64,000 bases of DNA from CAVYXZ01 sp965223835 (GTDB lineage Bacteria; Chloroflexota; Anaerolineae; Aggregatilineales; Phototrophicaceae): positions 4,464,001 to 4,528,000 of the forward strand of contig CBDCXQ010000001.1 in the NCBI GenBank assembly GCA_965223835.1, in the 5' to 3' direction. The notes under the pieces were generated by a model. The model saw nothing but the letters and a program-made list of their open reading frames with translations, made no database searches and was not told the DNA's origin. Positions 52,949-62,258 of the stretch are shown here, piece after piece. Positions within the stretch are counted from its first letter, which is position 1; every line of letters starts with the position of its first letter. The translations under genes were made by a program, and so were the position numbers.

Positions 52949-54289
52949 ATGTTTACGACCGAAGCTGACGCTGTTACCTACATTTTTCGCTCCATGCGTA
53001 AATTACGCGGTCATACCCGCCCGCCCGATGACATAGGCCGCGACCCGATGCCCACCCGCCGTTTGATCGAGTCGCTGGATTTGCTCGCCGTTGTCCGTGA
53101 ATATATGGTCGTTACCGGCAGCAAAGGCAAGGGGTCAACCACCGCCATCACCGCCAAATTGCTCCAACATCAGGGGTATCAGGTGGGCGCAATCACCAGC
53201 CCCCATCTTGTGACCTGGCGTGAACGCATTCGGGTGAATGGACACTGCATCCCGTCAGCTGACTTTCTGCGCATTATGAATGATTTTGTGCCGACAATTG
53301 ATACGATTGAAGCGACGCTGAGCAGTACCCAATATTTTAGCCCTACTGGAATCTTCCTGGCGGTAGCCCTGCGCTGGTTTACCGAACAGGGGGTGGAGGT
53401 GGCTGTGCTGGAAGTGGGTCGTGGCGGGCGTTTCGATGACATTGCGCTGGTCCCAAATCATATCGCGCTGTTGACCCCCATCATGCTCGAACATACATAC
53501 TGGCTGGGTCCGACTGTGGAGCGCATTGCCTGGCACAAAGCGGGCATCATCAAGCCAAACGGTCATGCGCTCACGGTGCCGCAATCCAGCGTGGTTGAAG
53601 CGGTCTTAAACCGGCATGCAGCCGAGCAAAACGCGGACCTCACGATGATTACTCCGGCAACCGATTGTGGTCATGGCGACGATGGTCTGCGTTTCCACCT
53701 GGAACCCTATGGTGAGTTGGTGCTGCCGCTGTTAGGGCGCTATCAGATCATCAACGCGACGCTGGCGATTCGGGCGGCGGAAGCACTGCATACCCGGATT
53801 GGTGGTGAACTTGATGCCCGTTTCCACGACTGCATCCGCACCGGTTTGGCGGCGGTTCAGTGGCCGGGACGTCTACAAAAATTGCAGGACTCGCCAGCAG
53901 TCTATCTGGATGGCGCGGTTAACCACGACTCGGCGCAATCAGTTGTCGATAGTTTGCAATCGCGCTGGACCGCCCCGGTGATTAGTATTGTTGCCGTGCC
54001 TGCTGATAAAGACCATGCCGGGGTGTATGCCGCCCTCGGCCCGGTGAGTCAGACACTGCTCTTGACCGAGACCGACCGCAATCCGATTTTGACCTTTCCC
54101 GATCAAACGACCGCATTGGCGGCAGCCAATAAACACAACTCCGATGTCCAATATATTGAGTCCCTTGAAGCCGCTATTCAGCAGGCCGCAGCGGTGGCGG
54201 GTGAGCATGGTACAATTTTGATCGTCGGCACGCAATCAATCGTGGCCGATGTGATCTTGCGCTGGGGTTTTACCTATGAGGAAATCTGA
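52949..54289 (+). CDS. folC: Folylpolyglutamate synthase/dihydrofolate synthase-type Mur ligase
   Basis: 446 residues from ATG 52949 (a TTG at 52928 is possible). ATP site VTGSKGKGSTTAI, the folate-binding ITSPHLVTWRERIRVNG, EVGRGGRFDD and LTPIMLEHTYWLGPTVERIAWHKAGIIK are typical FolC motifs; the C-terminal half contains the Mur-ligase LDGAVNHDSAQ segment. The enzyme adds Glu to folates, or to dihydropteroate. A small gene of unknown function starts two bases after its stop. Confidence 0.86.
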   Translation: MFTTEADAVTYIFRSMRKLRGHTRPPDDIGRDPMPTRRLIESLDLLAVVREYMVVTGSKGKGSTTAITAKLLQHQGYQVGAITSPHLVTWRERIRVNGHCIPSADFLRIMNDFVPTIDTIEATLSSTQYFSPTGIFLAVALRWFTEQGVEVAVLEVGRGGRFDDIALVPNHIALLTPIMLEHTYWLGPTVERIAWHKAGIIKPNGHALTVPQSSVVEAVLNRHAAEQNADLTMITPATDCGHGDDGLRFHLEPYGELVLPLLGRYQIINATLAIRAAEALHTRIGGELDARFHDCIRTGLAAVQWPGRLQKLQDSPAVYLDGAVNHDSAQSVVDSLQSRWTAPVISIVAVPADKDHAGVYAALGPVSQTLLLTETDRNPILTFPDQTTALAAANKHNSDVQYIESLEAAIQQAAAVAGEHGTILIVGTQSIVADVILRWGFTYEEI

Positions 54290-54291
54290 AC

Positions 54292-54657
54292 ATGAGCGCG
54301 TTATATTTTGCCTGTGAGTGGGTTATCCGACCGGCTGTCAACTATGTACGGCTGGTGGGGCTGGCCCGTGAACTGGGCTGTGAACTGGCAATTTTGCAGG
54401 CCAATATCGTGACGCCGGACAAGCGCGTTTTGATTCGTTTTGCGCTGGCCGCGCCTGACGAGTCCGCCTACAAGGAATTCGTCAGCAAAGTTGGCGCAAC
54501 CATCGGCCTGGATGCCTGGCAGCCGATTAGCGCGGCAGATTTCCAGGCAGCCCAGGTATTGGATTTACAATTGTTGGATAGCGATGTGCTTACGAAATGG
54601 CTCGAGGGGATGCACGCCTATGGGCTGCACAACCAGACGCTCATTGACGAAGCGTAA
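54292..54657 (+). CDS. Uncharacterised protein coupled to folC
   Basis: 121 residues, starting two bases after the folC stop and so co-translated. Mixed alpha/beta sequence with no membrane segment; no family recognised. An alpha-beta pattern (VLIRFALAAPDESAYKEFVSKVGATI) resembles small ferredoxin-like folds, but that is a guess. Confidence 0.6.
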   Translation: MSALYFACEWVIRPAVNYVRLVGLARELGCELAILQANIVTPDKRVLIRFALAAPDESAYKEFVSKVGATIGLDAWQPISAADFQAAQVLDLQLLDSDVLTKWLEGMHAYGLHNQTLIDEA

Positions 54658-54670
54658 TCCGCTTGCTGGG

Positions 54671-55786
54671 TTAACCCTGCACAAGATAAGAGCGGTGTAG
54701 AGGCCGGGTCCCCATCCGCGTGATGAACGCCGCCCCCAACCCAATCGCCCCCAGCACAACCAGCACAATCGTGCCGCAGATGCGACCATAATCATTGAGT
54801 GACAGGACATTCCACACCAGCAACAGCGACACATTGCCAACCGCTGCGATAATCAGGGGTGGGAGTGTATGGACACTGCGCACTCTACGGAGTAAAACGT
54901 CGCCCGTGATGAGCGTGATGGTAATCCAGCCGGTGAGGACCATGCCAAAAAACAGCAGCGCGACGAGCAAATAGGCGGGTACGAGGATGATGCCCAATGG
55001 CGGCACACTGACGACGACCAGCGCCAGCGCAACCGTAATGCCCACCGCCAGCAGAATAATCATCAGGCCCGTTCCGCCCAGATTGCGCGGATTGTTGCGG
55101 ATGGCTTCCTCAATATGGCTGATCTGCCGGGGGAAGATGACCACCGCGAGAATCGACAGGCCGGACAGCGCCAATGAGCCGAAAGCGCTAAACAACACAA
55201 CCACCGCCGCCCCGCTGACCGTGACATTCAACAGCGGCAGCACAAAATTAGGATCGCTGAGCGCCGCTAAGGTTTCGGTTGACGAGAACAAATCGCTAAA
55301 GTCACAATCGACTACAGTGTGATCTGTAACCAGGGTGTCGGCACAGGCGTAAATCGTGCCATCAATCTGGGCGGATTCGCGCAACGTTAGCATCTCCGCA
55401 CGGGCGTCAAGCTGGCGGTTAATCGTTCCGGCCACATCGGCCTGTTCGACCAACAGCGTGGTGTTCCCGGCAATACGAGCATCGGGACCAATCGTGACCT
55501 GCTCGCCCAGAACCGTCAGATCACCTTCGATGCGCCCATCAATCTGGATGGACGAACTCAGCAGCGCGACATCACCTTCGACCAGGCTGTCGCTGCTCAG
55601 CGTGACGGTGTCGGCCAGCACGATCAGATCTTCCGTCACCCGACCGTTCAGCGTATAAGATTGTTCAAAGATGATCTGGTCGGTTGTCAGCAGGGGTTGC
55701 TGCATCAGCCGTTGGCGGGCCGCATTTGCCAGCGCGAAGATGCCGATCACCCCGATGACGAATAGGAACAATCCTTTACGACGCAT
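54671..55786 (-). CDS. Polymer-forming (bactofilin-like) membrane protein
   Basis: 371 residues. An N-terminal hydrophobic segment is followed by a beta-helical, bactofilin-like region at about 30-165 (VEGDVALLSSSIQIDGRIEGDLTVLGEQVTIGPDARIAGN) and then several transmembrane helices over the C-terminal half. Such proteins may organise envelope scaffolds. ATG 55786 overlaps the end of the anti-sigma gene by 11 bases, so it is the third gene of a sigma/anti-sigma operon. Confidence 0.8.
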   Translation of the reverse strand: MRRKGLFLFVIGVIGIFALANAARQRLMQQPLLTTDQIIFEQSYTLNGRVTEDLIVLADTVTLSSDSLVEGDVALLSSSIQIDGRIEGDLTVLGEQVTIGPDARIAGNTTLLVEQADVAGTINRQLDARAEMLTLRESAQIDGTIYACADTLVTDHTVVDCDFSDLFSSTETLAALSDPNFVLPLLNVTVSGAAVVVLFSAFGSLALSGLSILAVVIFPRQISHIEEAIRNNPRNLGGTGLMIILLAVGITVALALVVVSVPPLGIILVPAYLLVALLFFGMVLTGWITITLITGDVLLRRVRSVHTLPPLIIAAVGNVSLLLVWNVLSLNDYGRICGTIVLVVLGAIGLGAAFITRMGTRPLHRSYLVQG

Positions 55787-56351
55787 ACAATTCCTCTTCT
55801 TGCGCCGAACGACGTTTGCGGGGCGCGAGCCGCAGTAAACCAATTAACGATACGGGTATTAAGCTGAGCATCACCACCACAAAAGCGGGATTCGCCGCCA
55901 GGAACGCCCGCAATTGGACCACCGATGTTTCGAAGAGACCCAGAATGACGGCAAGTAAAGCCACCACCTGCGTTAGCGCCGCTGTGATTCCGGCACCACT
56001 CGTCAGCGCAGTAATGAGCAGCCAGGCCGCCGCGACCAAAACGGGTACCAGCACGCCAGCGACCAATCCCAACGAGAGCGCCAGTGCTAATCCAGAGATG
56101 CGCGACAGTTGGCGCGGGTCCATGAGTTCCGCCATTTCGCCGAGGCGGGCCATAATCGTTTCGGCCAGACGGCGGGGGGCGCGTTCATGCGGTGGATTCC
56201 GCAGCATGGTATCCACTTGCTGCATGTTCTGATACATGGCCGCTGTTCGACTGTCGTCATCAAGCTGGCGCTGCAATTCAGCCCGTTCTTCCGGGGCCAG
56301 TTCAGCATCCAGCGCGCGTTGCAGCAGGCGTTTTTGTCGGTCGTTTGCCAT
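55776..56351 (-). CDS. Membrane anti-sigma factor (putative)
   Basis: 191 residues. The cytosolic N-terminus (LLQRALDAELAPEERAELQRQLDDD) matches the helical sigma-binding region of anti-sigma factors but lacks the HxxxCxxC zinc site. Three transmembrane helices follow. The ATG overlaps the stop of the sigma gene (TAATG). Function is assigned mainly from this coupling. Confidence 0.75.
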   Translation of the reverse strand: MANDRQKRLLQRALDAELAPEERAELQRQLDDDSRTAAMYQNMQQVDTMLRNPPHERAPRRLAETIMARLGEMAELMDPRQLSRISGLALALSLGLVAGVLVPVLVAAAWLLITALTSGAGITAALTQVVALLAVILGLFETSVVQLRAFLAANPAFVVVMLSLIPVSLIGLLRLAPRKRRSAQEEELYAS

Positions 56352-56944
56352 TAGAGACTCTCCAGTAGCGGTCTAATCAGATTGCTGTGGGGCGATTGCG
56401 CTTCAAGGCGGCTGGCAAGGGCCTGTCGTGCCCGGAATAACCGGCTCTTGATCGCGCTTTCCGTCGTATCCAAAATATCGGCAATCTCCGCATAAGAATA
56501 GTCATACCAGTATCGTAAAATCACCGCTGCCCGATAATCCGTATTCAGTTCGTCCAGCAAGGCCTGAATCGCCTGGCTGCGTTCATCGCGAATCGCGACT
56601 TCTTCGGGCTGCGGTTCATCGCTGCTCAGCATCACGTTGGGCGGCAGCGGTTCATCCAGCGACAGCCACAACAAGCGGCGCTTGCGCAACCGGTCGATGC
56701 AATGATTGGACGCAATCGATAACACCCAGGTTTTAAATGAGCGGGCCGGGTCGTAACGCTCCAGGTTCAAGTAGGCACGTAGAAAAGCCTCCTGAGTCGC
56801 ATCTTCGGCCTCGGTCCGTTCGCTCAGCATCCGGTAACACAGGTTATAAACCGCATTTTGATAGGTGTTGACCAGTTCAGCAAAAGCATCCTGGTTGCCG
56901 TCGAGCGTGGCCTCCACCCATTGCAAAATGATCGGATCTTCCAC
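56351..56944 (-). CDS. ECF sigma factor, RpoE type
   Basis: 197 residues from the GTG at 56944, which has AAGGGA seven bases upstream. Region 2 (NTYQNAVYNLCYRMLSERTEAEDATQEAFLRAYLNLERYDPARSFKTWVLSIASNHCIDRLRKRR) and region 4 (LRYWYDYSYAEIADILDTTESAIKSRLFRARQAL) are complete; region 2 carries the usual ATQEAF core-binding motif. It heads a three-gene operon with its putative anti-sigma factor and a polymer-forming membrane protein, suggesting an envelope-stress regulon. Confidence 0.92.
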   Translation of the reverse strand: MEDPIILQWVEATLDGNQDAFAELVNTYQNAVYNLCYRMLSERTEAEDATQEAFLRAYLNLERYDPARSFKTWVLSIASNHCIDRLRKRRLLWLSLDEPLPPNVMLSSDEPQPEEVAIRDERSQAIQALLDELNTDYRAAVILRYWYDYSYAEIADILDTTESAIKSRLFRARQALASRLEAQSPHSNLIRPLLESL

Positions 56945-57228
56945 GTTGACAATCCCTTGTATGCCACTTCCACGTGGCAATCTATCCTCTATTACGCGCG
57001 GATGGCGTCAAAGTTGCGGCGGCGTGCTTCCGCACAATAATCATAACCCGCCGGGCAACATTTGGATATGACCGGCGAGTCAGACTTAACCCGGCCTTTA
57101 ATGGTGCCGCTTCGGGTTCGATGTTACGATGAAGGTGATGTCCATGAGCTGGCCCACATCACCAGCGATGAAAATAGTTTTTGACTCAGCACTCAGTACT
57201 CAGTACTATCTTCAGAGGAGACCGGTTG

Positions 57229-57768
57229 ATGTTGACCCACTTGCAGCAGCGTAAAATGACCCGCCTGTTTCACGTTTATGATCTCGACAACAGCGGCTAC
57301 ATCGAGGCCTATGATTATATGCGCATCGCCGAGAACTTTGCCCGGTTGCACGGTTTGGCGCATGGGTCGGAGGGTTACAACAAATTGCAATCCAAGTTTG
57401 GCTTTGTGTGGGAGTACATCCAGAAGTTTGGTGATGTCAGCCAGGACGACGCCGTCAGCTTAAGCGAATTTCTGGAATATGCTGACAGTTTACTCGAAGG
57501 CAATTACGCCGCGATTGAAGGCTCCACCGGCAGTTTCCTGTTTGAACTGATCGACACCGACGGCGATGGCGAGATTACGCTGGCGGAGTTTAAGGTCTTC
57601 TATGAAGGCTACAACATTGACGATGCCGCTGCCGACGAGATCTTCACGAAGCTGGACCTCGACAGCGATAGTGTCATTTCCGCTGAGGAGTTCGCGCAAT
57701 TGGGCTATGACTTCCACTACAGCGATGACCCTGACTGCCCCGCCAACTGGTTCTTCGGGCCGTATTAA
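57229..57768 (+). CDS. EF-hand calcium-binding protein (calerythrin-like)
   Basis: 179 residues. Three clear EF-hand loops, DLDNSGYIEAYD, DTDGDGEITLAE and DLDSDSVISAEE, plus a degenerate one around GDVSQDDAVSLSEF, give the four-hand layout of calerythrin/sarcoplasmic calcium-binding proteins. No signal peptide. GAGGAG lies eight bases before ATG 57229. Together with the EF-hand-like loop of the kinase at 35987 it hints at calcium use. Confidence 0.88.
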   Translation: MLTHLQQRKMTRLFHVYDLDNSGYIEAYDYMRIAENFARLHGLAHGSEGYNKLQSKFGFVWEYIQKFGDVSQDDAVSLSEFLEYADSLLEGNYAAIEGSTGSFLFELIDTDGDGEITLAEFKVFYEGYNIDDAAADEIFTKLDLDSDSVISAEEFAQLGYDFHYSDDPDCPANWFFGPY

Positions 57769-57911
57769 GTCAGCGTGTGTTTCGCAATAATCAAGTATCA
57801 AAATCATGCTCACAGAGTATGAAATAGAAACAGCTTGATTCGCAACAAACCAGTGAAATAGCATCAGGTTGTGTTATATTGTGGATACACGCCGACAAAC
57901 AGGGCAATGCA

Positions 57912-58253
57912 ATGAATATTAATCTCCTTCATGAATGGCACACCATTGAAACCGAGTATATGGTCGTAAACAAGGTGGCAGTTCAGGATTTGCTGGCTGA
58001 CAAGGCATATTTGTTACCGCTGCTATTAGAATTGCCTGCCCAAATACAACCCTACTTCGCGGGTTCACATTTATCACTTGACATCTTTATTGACCCTGAA
58101 GTGGAGGCTTCGGCCAAACTGCTGATGTTAATCGCTACCGAGAAAGAACCGGATGCTGTGCTGGACGCTTTGGAAGCATTTGATTCCGCGTGGTGGCTCA
58201 AAAACCGCCCTAGATCGCAAGGCGATCTGATAATTGATGTAGAGTTTGCTTAA
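57912..58253 (+). CDS. Partner protein of HEPN cassette
   Basis: 113 residues. Beta-alpha sequence with HLSLDIFIDPEVEASAKLLMLI and a C-terminal DLIIDVEFA; similar small proteins accompany HEPN genes in other bacteria, as far as I recall. GGG-rich CAGGGCA precedes the ATG. One base separates its stop from the HEPN gene, so this is a two-gene unit of toxin/antitoxin size. Confidence 0.6.
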   Translation: MNINLLHEWHTIETEYMVVNKVAVQDLLADKAYLLPLLLELPAQIQPYFAGSHLSLDIFIDPEVEASAKLLMLIATEKEPDAVLDALEAFDSAWWLKNRPRSQGDLIIDVEFA

Positions 58254-58254
58254 C

Positions 58255-58635
58255 ATGAGCTTTGATTGGGGCGAGTATCTCGTCCTGGCGCATCAGTTAG
58301 CAGGCTTTTTAGACGACGAGGTTAGCGAAGAAGCCAAACTCCGCACCGCGATTAGTCGTGCTTATTATGCAGCATTTCATGCGGCGCAGACGCACCTACG
58401 AGAAAAAGATCTTGAGCGGGGCATACCACCAACGGGTCGCGCCCATCAGTTTGTTGCTGAAAAATACAGTACACATCCAGATGAAACTCGCCAAAAAATT
58501 GGCACTAATTTGGAGCGCTTGCGCAGCAAACGAATTTATGCTGATTATCGAAATAGCTTCAGGTCTTTACCCAACGAAACAAAATATACGCTGCGATTGG
58601 CACAGAAAATTCTAGAATGGCTTGAAACTCTTTAG
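58255..58635 (+). CDS. HEPN-domain protein
   Basis: 126 residues, all helical. ISRAYYAAFHAAQTHL is the characteristic second helix of HEPN proteins, and RLRSKRIYADYRN the last conserved one. The RxxxxxH RNase motif is not evident; the matching place has RIYADYR. Many HEPN proteins are RNA-cutting toxins or nucleotide-binding partners, but this one may be non-catalytic. ATG 58255 follows the previous stop by one base. Confidence 0.75.
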   Translation: MSFDWGEYLVLAHQLAGFLDDEVSEEAKLRTAISRAYYAAFHAAQTHLREKDLERGIPPTGRAHQFVAEKYSTHPDETRQKIGTNLERLRSKRIYADYRNSFRSLPNETKYTLRLAQKILEWLETL

Positions 58636-58720
58636 GCAATCTACCATTTCTCTGCATGACAGCAAAAGGTAGTCAACATAGTACACTGACCTCAACAAGC
58701 AGGTCATCACCACTACATCA

Positions 58721-61108
58721 TTAATTCAGCGGAACCATGTGGATTATGGTGACACCCGCGCCGCCTTCTTTGGGTTGAGCCTCAGTGACTTTGGAAACCA
58801 GCGGATGATTGTGCGTGCGTTCGCGGACCGCTTTGCGCAGCGCCCCGGTTCCTTTGCCGTGAATAATCCGGGCGAATGGCAGGCCCGACGTATAGGCCGC
58901 GTCCAGGTAGGTTTCCAGCCGTTTGAGCGCATCCTCAACCCGTTCGCCGCGCAGGTCCAGTTCCAGCCCCGGCGAATGGCCTTTGGGCGCAACCGGGTCG
59001 GGCGATTTTTCATACTGGCGCTGGTGGCCGCGTTTCATCTCGCGTTTTTCGCTGCGCGTGCGGTGCTGCACTTCATTGAGGCCCGCCCGAACCCGCAAGG
59101 TCCCCACCTGCACCACGACTTCGTTGGCTTCCAACTCCGAGATCACGCCCTCGGCATTGAGCGTTTGCAGCCACACGGTATCGCCCAGACGCGGCGTCCA
59201 TTCAGTCGAGTCCGGCATGTCGACTTCGTTCTCAATCGGCGATTGAATATCGTGATTAGCATCCGCCGCTGCTGCTTCCAACTCGCGGATACGTTCCAAT
59301 GGCAAGCCCGCCGTGCGCATCTCACCGCGCAGCCGCTTGATCTCGCGCTGAAGTTCCTTGAGTTCATTTTCAGCCTGACGTCGGGCGGAATTAATCACGT
59401 CGCGGCGTTCATCTTCGATCTTGTCCAACCGCGCTTCGAGTTCGGCGCGTTGTTCTTCCGCATCTTCCAGAATGGCGGTGATCGCCAGGTCTTTTTTGCG
59501 GATGTCCTCGCGGGTATTCTGAATCTCGTCCAGCAAATCATCGGCAACCAGATCTTCGGTGGCGACCATGCCGCGCGCTGCGTCGATAATTTCGGGATTC
59601 AAACCCAGCCGTTGGGCGATCGCCAACGCATTCGAGCGTCCCGGCAGGCCGAGAATCAGGCGATAGGTGGGGCGCAGCGTTTCCAGGTCGAATTCGACAC
59701 TGGCATTACGCACGCCGGGGGTCTCTACGCCATATATTTTCAGTTCAGGGTGATGCGTCGTCACGATGGTGGTGACGCGCCGGTCCTTCAGGTGATTCAA
59801 TAACGCCCGTGCCAATGCCGACCCTTCTGCCGGGTCGGTGCCAGCGCCGACTTCATCCAGCAACACCAGCGATTTTTCGTTGGCTTCGTCGAGAATTTGA
59901 ATGGTGTTGGTCATGTGCGAGGAAAAGGTACTGAGGGATTGTTCGATACTCTGTTCATCGCCGATGTCAGCGTAGATGCCTTCAAACACGCTCAGTTTGG
60001 CATCATCGGCTGGCAGATGCAGGCCACATTGCGCCATCATCGCCATCAGACCCGCCGTCTTGAGCGACACCGTTTTACCGCCAGTGTTCGGCCCGGTAAT
60101 CACCAGCACCCAGACCTCGTTATCCATCTCAATGTCGATGGGCACCACGTTGCCCGGTAACAACGGATGGCGTGCGCCCTGAATGCGGATGGTGCTGCCC
60201 GGTTTGGCATCATCAGGCCGGAAGGGGATGAATATCGGCTCCACCGCGTTGAGGGCTTCGGCGTAGTGGGCCTTCGCCATAATCAAATCGACATAAGCCA
60301 GTACATCGACCGTGCGCACGATATATTCCGATTCCTCACCGACCTGTTCGGTCAGTTCCGCCAGGATGCGCCGGATTTCCTTTTCTTCATCAAGCTGTAA
60401 CTCGCGCCATTCGTTATTGGTTTCCACCGTCGCCAGCGGTTCAATGAAGATGGTCGCCCCGCTGGATGACAGATCATGCACGATGCCGGGGATGCGCCCC
60501 TTAAACTCGGCTTTTAGCGGGATGACGTAGCGTCCGTTGCGGGTGGTGATGAGGTTTTCTTGTAGAAATTGTTGGTTGGAGGCATTGTTAACAATGCGGT
60601 TGAGTTTGGTCATCAGCCGGTCATAGGCGACCTTCAGGTTGCGCCGGATAATTGCCAATCGCGGGCTGGCGCTGTCCATAATCTCGCCATTGTCGTTCAA
60701 GACGCGGGCGATGGCCTCTTGCAACCCGGTGCATTCTTCGGCCTCGTTAATGAGTTCCGCCAGCAGCGGATACTGTCCTTTCATGCGCCCAATCGTTCGG
60801 CGTAATGTCGTCGCCCGCCGCAAGGTGTAGCGAATATCCAGCAGCGTTTGCGGCTCCACGATGATGCCGCGCGTCGCCTGTATCGCGGCATCGCGTACAT
60901 CGCGCACGCCACCCATCGAAATGCTCTGGCGATTTTCCATCAGCAGGCGGGCTTCGGCGGTTTCGCGCTGCCAGATCGTGGCCTCATCTTGATCCAGGGT
61001 GGGAAACAATTCGCGGGCCAGATCAGCCCCGGCGGAAAATGTACAAAAGTCGGCTAAGCGGGTTAGCACCTTATGCAGTTCAAGTGTCTGCATGGATTTT
61101 TCGTTCAT
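58721..61108 (-). CDS. mutS2: MutS2 family ATPase/Smr endonuclease
   Basis: 795 residues. Core and clamp region at 1-310, ATPase with Walker A GPNTGGKT and LLDEVGAGTDPAEGSALA, a long coiled coil (about 500-620) and a C-terminal Smr domain with LDLRGERVEDAL and HGKGTGALR. MutS2 resolves collided ribosomes or branched DNA rather than mismatches. Start at ATG 61108 fits the family N-terminus (MNEKSMQTLELHKVL); a TTG nine codons upstream is also open. A good minus-strand promoter lies upstream. Confidence 0.95.
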   Translation of the reverse strand: MNEKSMQTLELHKVLTRLADFCTFSAGADLARELFPTLDQDEATIWQRETAEARLLMENRQSISMGGVRDVRDAAIQATRGIIVEPQTLLDIRYTLRRATTLRRTIGRMKGQYPLLAELINEAEECTGLQEAIARVLNDNGEIMDSASPRLAIIRRNLKVAYDRLMTKLNRIVNNASNQQFLQENLITTRNGRYVIPLKAEFKGRIPGIVHDLSSSGATIFIEPLATVETNNEWRELQLDEEKEIRRILAELTEQVGEESEYIVRTVDVLAYVDLIMAKAHYAEALNAVEPIFIPFRPDDAKPGSTIRIQGARHPLLPGNVVPIDIEMDNEVWVLVITGPNTGGKTVSLKTAGLMAMMAQCGLHLPADDAKLSVFEGIYADIGDEQSIEQSLSTFSSHMTNTIQILDEANEKSLVLLDEVGAGTDPAEGSALARALLNHLKDRRVTTIVTTHHPELKIYGVETPGVRNASVEFDLETLRPTYRLILGLPGRSNALAIAQRLGLNPEIIDAARGMVATEDLVADDLLDEIQNTREDIRKKDLAITAILEDAEEQRAELEARLDKIEDERRDVINSARRQAENELKELQREIKRLRGEMRTAGLPLERIRELEAAAADANHDIQSPIENEVDMPDSTEWTPRLGDTVWLQTLNAEGVISELEANEVVVQVGTLRVRAGLNEVQHRTRSEKREMKRGHQRQYEKSPDPVAPKGHSPGLELDLRGERVEDALKRLETYLDAAYTSGLPFARIIHGKGTGALRKAVRERTHNHPLVSKVTEAQPKEGGAGVTIIHMVPLN

Positions 61109-61144
61109 GGATAGCTTCGGTTTCTCTTCGATCAAAACATGCGC

Positions 61145-61173
61145 AGTATAATGCAGGCGCTGGCATTTTTCAA
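61145..61173 (-). promoter_or_regulatory. Promoter of mutS2
   Basis: On the minus strand TTGAAA (61173-61168), 17 bases, then TATACT (61150-61145); about 37 bases before the chosen start. Confidence 0.65.
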
Positions 61174-61277
61174 TTGCTAAAGCTCAAAAGAGTTCATAAA
61201 GGTTCAATTACCGCCGGTTTTTAACCTGCTCTTGATCTTTGCCGTCGAACCAACGCTAACATTCCACCTCAGCTTGC

Positions 61278-61286
61278 TGCTATAAT
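61278..61286 (+). promoter_or_regulatory. Extended -10 promoter of the SH3 gene
   Basis: TGCTATAAT, identical to the elements ahead of gatC and the HerA-like gene, 37 bases before the ATG at 61324. No good -35. Confidence 0.5.
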
Positions 61287-61323
61287 GCGGCCATCACAAC
61301 TGAATCATGATGTGAGAACCCCC

Positions 61324-62139
61324 ATGCGTTTTTTAACAATTTTAGGATTACTGCTGGCAACCGTGACCGTAACGGCCCAGGATGTCACAGCCGTTGCCTA
61401 CCAAACCGTGAACGTGCGCAGCGGTCCCGGCACACAATTTGCCATTATCGGGAAACTCCAGGTCGAAGCTGAAGTCCCGGTTTTGGCGCAAAACAGCGCG
61501 TCCAACCGCTGGTTGCAGATCAGCTTACCTGATAGCGACGCGGTCGGCTGGATAGCGGCATTTACCGTGACCATCAACGGTGATGTCAGTAGTCTACCAG
61601 TTGCTGAGGCGCCAACCGCCACGCCAAATGCCGAGCCAGATATGGTGACGATTCAGTCCTATGGCCGGGTGAACGTGCGCAACGGCCCCAGCATCAGCTA
61701 TGATGCGATTGGTCAGCTTGATATTGATGATACGGCGCTCGTATTGGCCCGGAGCAATACCAACAATGATTGGCTCTATATCGAAAACAGTGGTATCGCG
61801 GGTTGGATTGCCTATTTCACGGTGCAGGTCAACAACACGCATCGGCTCAACACAATCCCGGTGCGCATTCCTGACACAATTACAGGTGAACTGGTCGAGC
61901 CAACTTTGCTGTTGACCACCAACTACAATGTCCAGCTTCACTCACAACCGGGCTTTACGACGCCCGTGATGGGAACGATTGCATTTGATACGCTGGTGAC
62001 ACCGGTCGGGATTTCGCCCAATGGTCGCTGGATCAATATCGTCTATGAAGGTCAGGCGGGTTGGGTGTGGGTCCAGTTGTTGGATGTTACCGCAGAACAG
62101 CTGGCTGAACTGCCCCGGCGTGATCCAAATGCCCGTTAG
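61324..62139 (+). CDS. Secreted protein with three bacterial SH3 domains
   Basis: 271 residues. Signal peptide (VTAQD), then three SH3b units: VNVRSGPGTQFAIIGKLQ, VNVRNGPSISYDAIGQLD and a third NYNVQLHSQPGFTTPVMGTI, each ending in a GW-containing strand (VGWIAAF, AGWIAYF, AGWVWVQ). Such tandem SH3b proteins bind envelope components. GAGAA lies before ATG 61324. Confidence 0.88.
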   Translation: MRFLTILGLLLATVTVTAQDVTAVAYQTVNVRSGPGTQFAIIGKLQVEAEVPVLAQNSASNRWLQISLPDSDAVGWIAAFTVTINGDVSSLPVAEAPTATPNAEPDMVTIQSYGRVNVRNGPSISYDAIGQLDIDDTALVLARSNTNNDWLYIENSGIAGWIAYFTVQVNNTHRLNTIPVRIPDTITGELVEPTLLLTTNYNVQLHSQPGFTTPVMGTIAFDTLVTPVGISPNGRWINIVYEGQAGWVWVQLLDVTAEQLAELPRRDPNAR

Positions 62140-62258
62140 ACGGCTAGCCCATCGGTCCTACTACGCGTTAAAAGATGGTTAGAACGCAAATTTGTTAGGT
62201 TCCTGTCAGGCCCTGTAAGGCATTGTAATGTCTGTGTGTAACAGGGTCGAGGATAATC

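Noticed and set aside
58739..59803. A 354-codon plus-strand open frame
   Set aside because: It lies entirely antisense to mutS2, which has every family motif; the antisense frame is open because of the GC-rich codon pattern and has no ribosome-binding site.
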